Positions 44,425 through 52,519 are shown, counted from the stretch's first letter. The stretch: 64,000 bases of DNA from Flavobacterium sp. LC2016-13 (GCF_009707955.1 NZ_WMDQ01000005.1:124001-188000); one strand, 5' to 3'. Notes: generated by a model from the sequence alone, not told the origin. A program made the numbers and translations.

Positions 44425-45495
44425 TTAAATTTTAGCTCTTACATATTGGTTTGGCCATTGGGTTTCGTCGTTTAAGTCTTTGGCGAAATCTAAAGGCAAA
44501 TTCGAGTTTCTTAAAGATTCTCTGGCGAACAAAATTAAATCGGCCTGACCTTTTTCTAAAATTTCTTCGGCTTGTTTTGCCTCGGTAATTAAACCAACTG
44601 CGCCTGTTAAAACCGAAGCTTCTTTTTTGATTTTCTCTGCAAACTGAACCTGATAACCTGGTTTTAATTCAATTTTTTGATGTGAAACCAATCCGCCGGA
44701 TGAAACGTCGATTAAGTCAACTCCTTTTTCTTTTAAAATTGCCGAAAGTTTCACAGATTCTTCAGGATTCCATCCGCCTTCTGCCCAATCTGTTGCTGAA
44801 AGTCGAACGATTAAAGGCAAATCTGAAGGCCATTCTGATTGAACTGCTTCTACAACTTCTAATGTAAAACGGATTCTGTTTTCAAAACTTCCTCCATATT
44901 CGTCTGTTCTTGTATTTGTTAAAGGCGATAAAAACTGGTGTAATAAATAGCCGTGTGCTCCGTGAATTTCTACAACCTTATAACCCGCTTCTACAACTCT
45001 TTTTGTGGCTGTTTTAAAATCTGAAATCACTTTCTGGATTCCGTTTTTGTCTAAAGCTTCCGGAAGAAACGGCTCGTTATCGTGATATGCGATTGCACTT
45101 GGCGCAACGGTTTGCCATCCGCCCTGAGCGAAATCTAATTTTTTATTTCCTTCCCACGGAATCGAAACACTTGCTTTTCGACCTGCATGCGCCAATTGAA
45201 TTCCGGGAATGGAGTTTTGTGAAACGATAAATTCGTTGATCGTTTTTAGTTTTTGAATGTGTTCGTCTTTCCAGATTCCAAGATCTGAAGGCGAAATTCT
45301 GGCTTCGGGCGAAACCGCTGTGGCTTCCTGAATGATTAATCCGGCGCCTCCGCTTGCACGGCTTCCTAAATGAACCAAATGCCAATCGTTTGCAAATCCG
45401 TCAACGGCAGAATACTGGCACATTGGCGAAATAACGATTCTGTTTTTGAAGGTAATTTTTTTTATAGTAAGAGGAGAAAATAATAATGAGGCCAT
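44425..45495 (-). CDS. NADH:flavin oxidoreductase, Old Yellow Enzyme family (YqjM-like)
   Basis: 356 residues. The TIM barrel FMN enzyme shows FKNRIVISPMCQYSAVDGFANDWHLVHLGSRA, in which Cys and Tyr of the PMCQYS segment match the YqjM flavin contacts, then IQLAHAGRKA, VEIHGAHGYLLHQFLSP with the substrate His pair, and DLILFARESLRNSNLP. It should reduce activated C=C bonds with NAD(P)H. No signal peptide. Monocistronic or loosely linked with the downstream Gfo/Idh/MocA gene. Confidence 0.94.
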   Translation of the reverse strand: MASLLFSPLTIKKITFKNRIVISPMCQYSAVDGFANDWHLVHLGSRASGGAGLIIQEATAVSPEARISPSDLGIWKDEHIQKLKTINEFIVSQNSIPGIQLAHAGRKASVSIPWEGNKKLDFAQGGWQTVAPSAIAYHDNEPFLPEALDKNGIQKVISDFKTATKRVVEAGYKVVEIHGAHGYLLHQFLSPLTNTRTDEYGGSFENRIRFTLEVVEAVQSEWPSDLPLIVRLSATDWAEGGWNPEESVKLSAILKEKGVDLIDVSSGGLVSHQKIELKPGYQVQFAEKIKKEASVLTGAVGLITEAKQAEEILEKGQADLILFARESLRNSNLPLDFAKDLNDETQWPNQYVRAKI

Positions 45496-45657
45496 AAATG
45501 TAACGTTAAACAGGTTTAAGCTACCTATTGAGTACGATAGCGTTGAAAAAGTAAAGTTAAGGCTTCTAACTAAAACTAGAAATCTAAATGTTTATTAATT
45601 AACAAACATTTAAAACCTTATGTATTATCTTGCACTATCAAATTAAAATAGAAACGT

Positions 45658-45665
45658 TACTTTTG
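45658..45665 (+). promoter_or_regulatory. Putative -7 element (TACTTTTG) of rseP
   Basis: TACTTTTG lies 29 bases before the rseP ATG. A TTG at 45630 is 25 bases upstream, slightly far for the -33 element. Confidence 0.5.
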
Positions 45666-45694
45666 TGCGTTAAATTACGAACTAAAAATACAAA

Positions 45695-47038
45695 ATGGAT
45701 ATAGTTATCAAACTCTCTCAATTTCTATTGAGTTTATCTTTACTTATTATTCTTCACGAATTAGGACATTTTATTCCTGCTAAATTATTTAAAACAAGAG
45801 TCGAAAAATTCTACTTATTTTTTGATGTTAAATATTCTCTGTTAAAAAAGAAAATCGGTGAAACTGAATACGGAATTGGATGGCTGCCTTTGGGAGGTTA
45901 TGTGAAAATTTCAGGAATGATTGACGAAAGTATGGACAAGGAACAACTGGCTTTGCCACCTCAACCTTGGGAATTTCGTACCAAACCGGCATGGCAACGT
46001 TTAATCATCATGTTGGGCGGTGTAACGGTAAACTTTATTCTGGCTTTTATTATATATATAGGAATGGCGTTTGCTTACGGCGATACTTATGTAGCCAATG
46101 CTGACTTGAAAGATGGTGTTTATATCGAAAATCCTGTTATGCTTAAAGCCGGATTTAGAACTGGTGATAAAATCATTTCTATTGATGGTAAAAAAGTAGA
46201 GAATTTCGACAATGATATGAACATGAATGTGATCATGTCTAAACATATTTTAATTGAAAGAAACGGACAACAACAAACCATCGATATTCCGAAGGATTTT
46301 GTTGACCAGTTATCTAAACATGAAAAAGGATTTCTTGTAGGGATCAGAATGCCTTTTGTTGTGGGTAAAATTTCAGAAGAATCTACAAATACAGCTTTAA
46401 AACCAAAAGATTTAATTTTGAGCCTTAATGGTCAGAAAATAAAATATTTTGATGAAGCAAAAGTTATTTTAGATGCCCATAAAGGAAAAACTATTCCTGC
46501 AGTTGTATTGCGTGACCTAAAAGAAACTCCTATTACTGTAAACGTTTCTAAAGACGGAAAACTGGGTATTGCTGTTGGTGGTTTAGACGTTAAATCTTTA
46601 GACAAATTAGGATACTATAAAATAAGCACAAAAGAATATACTTTCTTCGAATCTATTCCGGTTGGATTAGAAAAAGGAAAAGACCAATTAGTAGGTTACG
46701 GAAAACAATTGAAAATGATCTTTAATCCGGAAACAAAAGCATACAAACAAGTAGGTGGTTTTGCGGCGATTTTTAACATTTTTCCGAACACTTGGAGCTG
46801 GGAAACATTCTGGTCGATCACGGCTTTATTATCAATTATGCTTGGAGTTATGAATTTATTGCCAATTCCGGCGCTAGATGGTGGTCATGTTATGTTTTTA
46901 TTATACGAAATAATTAGTGGCCGTAAACCAAGCGATAAATTCTTAGAGAACGCACAAATGGTTGGTTTCGTTCTACTTATAACACTGCTTTTGTTTGCTA
47001 ACGGAAACGATATTTACAAGGCAATTGTAGGCAGGTAA
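45695..47038 (+). CDS. rseP: RIP metalloprotease RseP (site-2 protease)
   Basis: 447 residues, M50 family. The zinc motif HELGH is at residues 21-25 in the first membrane segment. PDZ-type domains occupy the middle (MLKAGFRTGDKIISIDGKKVENFDND; TALKPKDLILSLNGQKIKYFDEA), and the second metal-binding segment LPIPALDGGHVMFLLYE (with the LDG Asp) is near the end, followed by a last membrane helix. It cuts membrane-anchored anti-sigma factors or remnant signal peptides. Usual length for the family. Monocistronic before the tRNA genes. Confidence 0.96.
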   Translation: MDIVIKLSQFLLSLSLLIILHELGHFIPAKLFKTRVEKFYLFFDVKYSLLKKKIGETEYGIGWLPLGGYVKISGMIDESMDKEQLALPPQPWEFRTKPAWQRLIIMLGGVTVNFILAFIIYIGMAFAYGDTYVANADLKDGVYIENPVMLKAGFRTGDKIISIDGKKVENFDNDMNMNVIMSKHILIERNGQQQTIDIPKDFVDQLSKHEKGFLVGIRMPFVVGKISEESTNTALKPKDLILSLNGQKIKYFDEAKVILDAHKGKTIPAVVLRDLKETPITVNVSKDGKLGIAVGGLDVKSLDKLGYYKISTKEYTFFESIPVGLEKGKDQLVGYGKQLKMIFNPETKAYKQVGGFAAIFNIFPNTWSWETFWSITALLSIMLGVMNLLPIPALDGGHVMFLLYEIISGRKPSDKFLENAQMVGFVLLITLLLFANGNDIYKAIVGR

Positions 47039-47068
47039 AAATATTTAATAAAAAGTGTGAAAATATTT

Positions 47069-47097
47069 TTGGGAAATTAAAAATTCGACTATATTTG
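47069..47097 (+). promoter_or_regulatory. Promoter of the tRNA-Asn pair (TTG-N18-TATATTTG)
   Basis: TTG at 47069-47071 and TATATTTG at 47090-47097, 18 bases apart, is a canonical flavobacterial promoter. Transcription should start about 7 bases later, giving a short leader before the first tRNA. Confidence 0.72.
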
Positions 47098-47121
47098 CAC
47101 TCGCTAAAAAGAGCAACAACT

Positions 47122-47195
47122 TCCTCCTTAGCTCAGTTGGTTAGAGCATCTGACTGTTAATCAGAGGGTCCTTGGTTCGAGCCCAAGAGGGGGAG
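47122..47195 (+). tRNA. tRNA-Asn (GTT), copy 1
   Basis: 74 bases. The acceptor TCCTCCT (47122-47128) pairs with AGGGGGA (47188-47194); the D arm GCTC...GAGC, the anticodon arm CTGAC-TGTTAA-TCAG with anticodon GTT at 47156-47158, and the T arm with GGTTCGAG follow. The 3' CCA is not encoded. It is identical to the second copy 112 bases downstream. Confidence 0.96.
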
Positions 47196-47233
47196 CAACT
47201 TTTTTTAGCAAACATATTTACCTTTAAGGTGAT

Positions 47234-47307
47234 TCCTCCTTAGCTCAGTTGGTTAGAGCATCTGACTGTTAATCAGAGGGTCCTTGGTTCGAGCCCAAGA
47301 GGGGGAG
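47234..47307 (+). tRNA. tRNA-Asn (GTT), copy 2
   Basis: The 74-base sequence is identical to copy 1, with the same anticodon GTT. The 38-base spacer before it differs from the leader of copy 1, so the duplication covers little more than the tRNA. A terminator follows directly. Confidence 0.96.
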
Positions 47308-47310
47308 CTT

Positions 47311-47342
47311 AAAAAAAGACGATCAAATGATCGTCTTTTTTT
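47311..47342 (+). terminator. Terminator after the tRNA-Asn pair
   Basis: AAAAAAAGACGATCA-aa-TGATCGTCTTTTTTT is a perfect stem with a T run, 3 bases after the tRNA discriminator. Confidence 0.92.
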
Positions 47343-47356
47343 GTTTATACTGGTTT

Positions 47357-47655
47357 GTCATTTCGACTGAAAGGAGAAATCGCACTAGAAACTCTACAAA
47401 GATTGGTTATTTTGCTTGCAAATGATGGATTAAAATCCATCCCTACAATATAATCTGTTCCTCCGCAACTCTTAATCGATAATCTGTGTCATTCCGAGGA
47501 ACGAGGAATCTCCGCAAGGAACTCTACAAAGATTGGCGATTATGATTACGGAGCTTCTAGTGTGATTTCTCCCTCCGGTCGAAATGACAAAAAAAGTTAA
47601 CCCACAGTCTGTGTCATTTCGAGGAACGAGAAATCTTCGCAAGAAACTCGACAAA
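47357..47655. repeat. GTCATTTCGA-type interspersed repeat block (four copies)
   Basis: Three direct copies, GTCATTTCGACTGAAAGG... (47357), GTCATTCCGAGGAACGAGG... (47488) and GTCATTTCGAGGAACGAG... (47612), are each followed by variants of AAACTCTACAAAGATTGG. One inverted copy (GATTTCTCCCTCCGGTCGAA, near 47563-47588) lies among them. A small palindrome ATGGATTaaAATCCAT is at about 47424. The block fills the gap between the tRNA terminator and the XRE gene; the apparent ORF here is repeat-derived. Confidence 0.82.
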
Positions 47656-47742
47656 AACAAGCAAATTTCAAATACAACACAAAAAGTAAAACTTGCATTA
47701 AACCAAATGGAAAAAAGTAATAATTACCTGTGCGAAAAATTG

Positions 47743-47750
47743 TATTTTTG
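47743..47750 (+). promoter_or_regulatory. Putative -7 element (TATTTTTG) of the XRE gene
   Basis: TATTTTTG lies 118 bases before the ATG. A second match, TATCTTTG at 47856-47863, is only 5 bases from the ATG and would give an almost leaderless message. Confidence 0.4.
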
Positions 47751-47867
47751 TTTAATACAATCGCAATTAACCAAAGCCACAAACACACAAAATTTGTATC
47801 ACACAAATACAACCCCGTATTTTACGGCACCAATAATTTTCTCAGGAATTTTAAATATCTTTGAATT

Positions 47868-48257
47868 ATGAGCACACTAGCAAAACCAAACCATATAGGG
47901 CGAAAAATTAGCCGCATTCGTGAACTTCGAGATATGAAACAAGAAGCATTAGCGCAAGCTTTAGGAACTAACCAACAGGCTATTTCTGCTATTGAAAACA
48001 GTGAAACTATAGATGAAGAAAAACTTAAAGCAATTGCTGAAGTTTTAGGCGTGTCTGTTGAAGGAATTAAAAATTTCTCTGAAGAAGCGGTTTTAAATAT
48101 TATTGGAAATACAATTAATAATCATGACAATGCTTCTTCATTTAATTATGGTTGTACTTTTAATCCTCTTGATAAAGTTGTTGAACTTTATGAGCGTTTA
48201 GTTTTGGCTGAAAAAGAGAAAGTTGAATATTTAGAGAAGTTGTTGAAAGGGAAGTGA
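47868..48257 (+). CDS. XRE-family helix-turn-helix regulator
   Basis: 129 residues. A Cro/CI-type HTH covers residues about 12-68 (IGRKISRIRELRDMKQEALAQALGTNQQAISAIENSETIDEEKLKAIAEVLGVSVEGIKNF). A C-terminal Glu/Lys-rich helix (NPLDKVVELYERLVLAEKEKVEYLEKLL) probably dimerises. In between is NIIGNTINNHDNASSFNYG, an Asn-rich stretch. It is convergent to the ABC-3C operon, 134 bases from its end, so it may regulate that system, but such regulators are also common single genes in flavobacteria. Confidence 0.92.
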   Translation: MSTLAKPNHIGRKISRIRELRDMKQEALAQALGTNQQAISAIENSETIDEEKLKAIAEVLGVSVEGIKNFSEEAVLNIIGNTINNHDNASSFNYGCTFNPLDKVVELYERLVLAEKEKVEYLEKLLKGK

Positions 48258-48391
48258 ATTTTTTGAAAACCTATCATTAAATAAGAAAAAGATCTACCAA
48301 AATATATCTTTCTTATTAACATGATTTTTAGTTCTTTAGAAAGATTTTAAACCCTGAAACAAATAAAACTGATAAATATTTTATCCACTTA

Positions 48392-50164
48392 TTATTGTCC
48401 AAAATCACTGCCAAATAATTTATTTTTAGGAGACAAAATTAAAATTGAATTCTCCTCAATATATTTTGGATCTACATGATCAATATCTCCAAATTTATCA
48501 GCCGTTAAAGTTCCTTCTTCATTTATTGTTGTGATGTATTGTATTTTTTTTCCAACATTTACAAAACCGTCAATAAATTCACAAACAGAAACAAAATGAG
48601 CTTTATCAACACCATCAAAAATACCATCATGAATTAAAAATCGCGGAAAGTTTTCTGTATTGATGATATTTGATATTAAAATTGACAAGTCATAAATTAA
48701 AGTTCTACCTTGGTTTTTCCCTTTTCCAAACATATCAGGTAAAGATATATCAATTTCGATTAAACTATCTTTCTTTAAATTTTGTGTAATGGAAAAACGA
48801 GAAAACTCATTATTACCTATATAAATTGCATTATATACATCATTAAAATTTTTATAAAAATCTGCAATAAGATTACTAATTGAATCTATATAATTTAATG
48901 ATTCATTTTTTAGCTTATTAATTTCGGTTTCTATCTCGTTGAGCTCTCTTGTTAAATCAAATAAAACTTTCGTATTTGATTCTAATTCCGATAGTTTTGT
49001 TTTTTTATCACTTAAATTAAAAAAAGCTTCTGTTAAATCAGAAATAGCTTCTTTTGCTGATAAAAAATAAAACAGTTTTGTTCTTTTTTCCTCTAATTCT
49101 TTTAAAATCTCTTCTCTTTCTTTGATAAATTTTTTCAATCTATCAATTTCATTACTAATAAATTCTTTTCTTGAATTTGACAATTCATTTCTAAAGGCAA
49201 TAGCTTCTTGTATTGTTTTCTTTATCTTAATAGACAAGTCTTCGGAAACTTGCTTATACATTGAAGTAATCCTTCTTATATTAACCTTTTCCGGCAATAA
49301 AAAGCTCTCTTCATAGGATTTAATCTTTTCCCTATCAACGAAACTTTGATACAAATTGCTCTTAATCGATTCAGTAAGTTTGTTTGCTTCAGTTTCAGCA
49401 TCACTATATTGTTCGCCTAATTCAAACCTACTAATTGCTATTTCTAATTTATCAATTTCAACTTTAAGCCTATTTATTTCATTCTGAGTATCTTTAAGAT
49501 TTTTTAAATCATATTTTTCTTCTGCATATCTTTTAATTTCAATTAAAGAGGTTTCCAATCCTTTTTGATCTGTTCTATATTTAAATAATTTAAAAGGTAT
49601 CGAATTGTCTAAACCCAATAAATAAAAATGAAATATGTTTAATTGTACTTCTGATAGTTCTGAAATATATTTGATTGGATCTAAAAACTTAGCTTGTTTA
49701 AATTTTTGAATTTTTATATAAAAAGATATTAGTTGTCTAAACCATTTAATATTAAACTTACCAGGATAATTTTTTGTTTTAAAAATTAATACCGAAAAAA
49801 CCTCTTTTAAATTATCAATTGAATATATCTTAATTTCATCACCAAATTTGCCAAATTCTGCTATGTTTGGATTTTCAACATTCCTCTTGACAATATATTT
49901 AATTTCATTAATAGAAAACTCCAAAACAATATCAAAACCAAGCATTAAATGTTTTGCTGCAAATAACCTAGGATTATGATTTTTTTGGTAAGAAGATAAC
50001 AAGCAAAAATCTATTAAATCTAAAAAAGTAGATTTCCCAATACTATTTAAAGAATCCTTAGGACTTTGCTCTTCTTTTTGACCATAAATGATATTTAGTC
50101 CATTCCTGAACTCAGTCGTTGGAAAAAGGCCTTCTGGCTCAGAATAAATTTTTTCTAAATACAT
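48392..50164 (-). CDS. ABC-three-component (ABC-3C) system ATPase, DUF2326 type
   Basis: 590 residues. The N-terminal half-motor has an extended P-loop, residues 28-46, starting YGQKEEQSPKDSL and ending NSIGKST, the NSIGKS form typical of DUF2326 ATPases. Long coiled coils fill residues about 190-430 (LKNLKDTQNEINRLKVEIDKLEIAI; ELESNTKVLFDLTRELNEIETEINKLKNE), as in SMC/RecN-like motors. The C-terminal Walker B region FPRFLIHDGIFDGVDKAH (near 506-522) has the His-Asp form seen in this family. The motor should act on DNA or a nucleoprotein and switch the system's effector. Its start overlaps the MC6 gene by 10 bases. Confidence 0.88.
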   Translation of the reverse strand: MYLEKIYSEPEGLFPTTEFRNGLNIIYGQKEEQSPKDSLNSIGKSTFLDLIDFCLLSSYQKNHNPRLFAAKHLMLGFDIVLEFSINEIKYIVKRNVENPNIAEFGKFGDEIKIYSIDNLKEVFSVLIFKTKNYPGKFNIKWFRQLISFYIKIQKFKQAKFLDPIKYISELSEVQLNIFHFYLLGLDNSIPFKLFKYRTDQKGLETSLIEIKRYAEEKYDLKNLKDTQNEINRLKVEIDKLEIAISRFELGEQYSDAETEANKLTESIKSNLYQSFVDREKIKSYEESFLLPEKVNIRRITSMYKQVSEDLSIKIKKTIQEAIAFRNELSNSRKEFISNEIDRLKKFIKEREEILKELEEKRTKLFYFLSAKEAISDLTEAFFNLSDKKTKLSELESNTKVLFDLTRELNEIETEINKLKNESLNYIDSISNLIADFYKNFNDVYNAIYIGNNEFSRFSITQNLKKDSLIEIDISLPDMFGKGKNQGRTLIYDLSILISNIINTENFPRFLIHDGIFDGVDKAHFVSVCEFIDGFVNVGKKIQYITTINEEGTLTADKFGDIDHVDPKYIEENSILILSPKNKLFGSDFGQ

Positions 50165-50379
50165 TTAGTGACTTTGTTATCTGTAAAAGTTATTGCTTCA
50201 ATTAACCATAAAAAAGTTAAAGCATCAAATAAATATTCTAAGGTGACATTTTTCTCGTTTTTTAATTTCTGAAAAATTTCCTCAGGAGTGTAACTGTCTT
50301 TCTTTAAAAAATACAGAATATCAGCTCCTAACACTAAAATGTTATTGCTTAAATCTTGATGTTTAGTTGGTAATAACAT
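50155..50379 (-). CDS. ABC-3C system middle component, MC6-like
   Basis: 74 residues. A winged-helix-like small protein: LSNNILVLGADILYFLKKDSYTPEEIFQKLK, then VTLEYLFDALTFLWLIEAITFTDNKV. Length, pattern and place between the C-terminal component and the DUF2326 ATPase match the ABC-3C middle component 6. It would bridge the ATPase and the CTD protein. It begins 2 bases after the CTD gene stop and overlaps the ATPase start by 10 bases, so translation is coupled. Confidence 0.78.
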   Translation of the reverse strand: MLLPTKHQDLSNNILVLGADILYFLKKDSYTPEEIFQKLKNEKNVTLEYLFDALTFLWLIEAITFTDNKVTKCI

Positions 50380-50381
50380 AA

Positions 50382-50948
50382 TTATAAATCTGCAAAAAGA
50401 TCCAGTTGCTCATTTGATTCATCTACTGTTTTTTCAAATATAGTACAATCATCAAAGAAAAAAAGTACAATTGATTGGGCAATACTCACATAAGTAGGAT
50501 TTTTTATACTACTTGGAGGCATAAATATATCTGCTAAATTTTTCAAAATTTCTATTGGTTTCATTTCAGATCGTTTCAAATCAAAATATTTACTTGAAAC
50601 ATAGAAATGAATCGATTGTTGATCATCTTCATTTAGAGCCTGAAAAGATTTTTCAACACTATGTATTTTAGAATATAAATTAGTAAAATATTGTTTTACC
50701 TCAACAATTTCATCTTTTTCACAAAAATTAATACTAATCTTTTTTACTATATGTATAAGCCTATCTGATGTAAATGCTTTTTTGCTTTCATCTAAATCTA
50801 GACATTTTGCTTCTTTAATTACAAAATCAAATATTTCATTTATTACTCCAAGTTCAACTTCTTGGTTAATTGCCTGCATTTGAAATATATTATTAACATC
50901 TCTATTTGCAACAATATTATTTCTGCCTGTAACAGAGTTCTTTTTCAT
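50382..50948 (-). CDS. ABC-3C system C-terminal-component (CTD) protein with short Asn-rich N-terminal motif
   Basis: 188 residues. Residues about 25-188 are alpha-helical and match an ABC-3C C-terminal domain by context and by its tail (YVSIAQSIVLFFFDDCTIFEKTV, ESNEQLDLFADL); the exact CTD subtype is not certain. In most ABC-3C systems a toxin domain precedes the CTD. Here only some 20 residues precede it, with the motif SVTGRNNIVANRDVNN, almost the same as the end of the neighbouring membrane protein. The start ATG overlaps the upstream stop (ATGA type, 4 bases). Confidence 0.75.
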   Translation of the reverse strand: MKKNSVTGRNNIVANRDVNNIFQMQAINQEVELGVINEIFDFVIKEAKCLDLDESKKAFTSDRLIHIVKKISINFCEKDEIVEVKQYFTNLYSKIHSVEKSFQALNEDDQQSIHFYVSSKYFDLKRSEMKPIEILKNLADIFMPPSSIKNPTYVSIAQSIVLFFFDDCTIFEKTVDESNEQLDLFADL

Positions 50949-51133
50949 CTCTTAATATTAGAATCTCTTCCTGAAACAACATTATCGTTTCCTTTTATTG
51001 TATTGTTCTTTTCCTTTTTGCTTTTCTTCATATTTATACTTTTATCAATTTTGTTTACTTTATTGTAAACTAAAATCGATACTATAAATGACAGTATAGT
51101 TGCAAATGCCGCGATAATATTAAGTATATCCAT
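50945..51133 (-). CDS. Small single-pass membrane protein of the ABC-3C operon
   Basis: 62 residues. A transmembrane helix covers residues 4-23 (LNIIAAFATILSFIVSILVY), then a Lys-rich stretch (KIDKSINMKKSKKEK) and a C-terminal motif TIKGNDNVVSGRDSNIKR. The Lys-rich side after the helix would face the cytoplasm. The motif aligns without gaps with residues 5-21 of the CTD protein. First gene of the operon and overlapping the next by 4 bases. I suggest it is a membrane effector or anchor recruited by motif pairing; that is inference, and no family name is known to me. Confidence 0.7.
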   Translation of the reverse strand: MDILNIIAAFATILSFIVSILVYNKVNKIDKSINMKKSKKEKNNTIKGNDNVVSGRDSNIKR

Positions 51134-51191
51134 TTATAAAAATAATTTATTTATAACTCATTTAACAAAATGTAAAATTTCCTTAATTACT

Positions 51192-51217
51192 CAAATGTAT
51201 TAGCAATTAAAAAACAA
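51192..51217 (-). promoter_or_regulatory. Putative promoter of the ABC-3C operon (TTG-N15-TACATTTG)
   Basis: CAAATGTA (51192-51199) reads TACATTTG leftward, and CAA at 51215-51217 reads TTG, 15 bases upstream of it, a little short. The start codon is at 51133, about 60 bases on. Confidence 0.45.
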
Positions 51218-51261
51218 TAAATATAGGTTTTTTTGTGCAAAAAACATTGTATCTATTTTGT

Positions 51262-51297
51262 AAAAAAAAAGCGCCACAATTACTTGTGGCGCTTTTT
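51262..51297 (-). terminator. Terminator after the C1 peptidase gene
   Basis: GCGCCACAA-ttac-TTGTGGCGC is a perfect 9-bp GC-rich stem with a long T run on the minus strand. It isolates the ABC-3C operon from upstream transcription. Confidence 0.92.
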
Positions 51298-51322
51298 CAT
51301 ATCATTAAAGAAAAAATCTATT

Positions 51323-52519
51323 TTAAACCCCTAACTTCTTAGCAATTTCAGTAGGAATTCCACCTTTATTTACCATTAAAGCAGTCGTTTTATATTTTAC
51401 GAAATTTTTGGTTACAAACAAGAAACCTTTGTAGTCGTTTGTTTCTCCCCACGAATTTTTTACGATGTAATATTCTCTTCCCGTTTGATCTTTTGCAAGA
51501 CCAATAATGTGCATTCCGTGGTCGTCTGTAGTTGTGTAATTGTCAAACGCAGCCTGACGCATTTCTGGCGTAATTTCCGGTTCTGGTTTTGGTCCGTTAA
51601 ACATGTCTGCTTTTTCTTCAGCTGTCATGTCGTCGAATTTTTTTGTTGGAACATAAGCTACACCATTTTTCCAGCTAAAGCTTTTTTCACTTACGTCTGT
51701 CGCCCACGCTACAGTATATCCTTTTTTCAAAGCATTGTCGATAACATCTGTCATGTCGTTTACTTTTACATTGTAAACCTGATCAAACGACCAGTTGTCC
51801 GGAACCATCATGGTTGTTTTTTGGTAATAAGGCGATGTTGTAAACGATGACATTTCGATATAATCGTCAGGATTAATTCCTACTACTTCTTTAGCAAACG
51901 ATTGTGGCGTGTAATTTTTTCCTTTGTATGTAAAGTTTTCCGGCACTTTTCCTAAATACGAATCGATAACGGCAGCATACGCTTTTTGCCAGTTTGGCGT
52001 TAATTCTCCATTTGGGTTTTTAACCACAGCAGCCAAAACACCTTCGATAAGCGCTGACATTTCGCCAAATTTATTTTTATCAGTTCCGTAGTTTAATCCT
52101 GTGTAAACTTCTCTTGGTACAGTTCCGTATTTTTTATACATATTAATTACGTCATGCAGCGCACCTCCGTCACCCAAAGTAACAGCGCCATGCATACGCA
52201 CATAATTAATTCCTTTTTCTACATAAACGTTTCTTGCTGAGTAAATCTGAGATAATTCTACAGGCTGTTTTCCTAAACGAATCATTTCTGACTCTAAAAA
52301 TGAGTTTGTAGAATAACTCCAACATGTTCCGGAAGAACCTTGTGTTTTTACCGAAGTTGTACCAAGGTTTATTTGCTCTGTGAATTTAAAGTTCTCTTTA
52401 CTTTTATCACTTGCATTCAGCTTTAGCGAATTCACTAAAATGTCCTGTGCGAAACAGCCGCTAACACCAACCAAAAAAGCAGATGCAACGAAAACTGATT
52501 TCATCGTAATTTTATACAT
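51323..52519 (-). CDS. C1-family cysteine peptidase, exported (bleomycin hydrolase-like)
   Basis: 398 residues from the ATG at 52519; an ATG at 52504 giving MKSVFVASAFLVGVSGCFAQ as signal is also possible, and the extension to 52525 starts with TTG. The papain-fold triad is readable: Cys66 in QGSSGTCWSYST, His in DDHGMHIIG and Asn in YIVKNSWGETN. The N-terminal KTQGSSGTCWS and the large middle part resemble C1B peptidases (aminopeptidase C). Here a signal peptide suggests periplasmic peptide digestion. Monocistronic. Confidence 0.92.
   Translation of the reverse strand: MYKITMKSVFVASAFLVGVSGCFAQDILVNSLKLNASDKSKENFKFTEQINLGTTSVKTQGSSGTCWSYSTNSFLESEMIRLGKQPVELSQIYSARNVYVEKGINYVRMHGAVTLGDGGALHDVINMYKKYGTVPREVYTGLNYGTDKNKFGEMSALIEGVLAAVVKNPNGELTPNWQKAYAAVIDSYLGKVPENFTYKGKNYTPQSFAKEVVGINPDDYIEMSSFTTSPYYQKTTMMVPDNWSFDQVYNVKVNDMTDVIDNALKKGYTVAWATDVSEKSFSWKNGVAYVPTKKFDDMTAEEKADMFNGPKPEPEITPEMRQAAFDNYTTTDDHGMHIIGLAKDQTGREYYIVKNSWGETNDYKGFLFVTKNFVKYKTTALMVNKGGIPTEIAKKLGV

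Noticed and set aside
47424-47445. A small palindrome as possible attachment core
   Set aside because: It is within the repeat block; there is no integrase nor a second copy to pair with it.
47584-47871. A 95-residue ORF before the XRE gene
   Set aside because: It starts inside the GTCATTTCGA repeats and runs into the XRE start; the translation is low-complexity and the XRE gene alone explains the region.
48392-50164. The ATPase as RecN, SbcC or RloC
   Set aside because: Extended NSIGKST P-loop and the neighbouring MC6-like and CTD genes fit DUF2326 ABC-3C better; there is no zinc hook or HNH motif.
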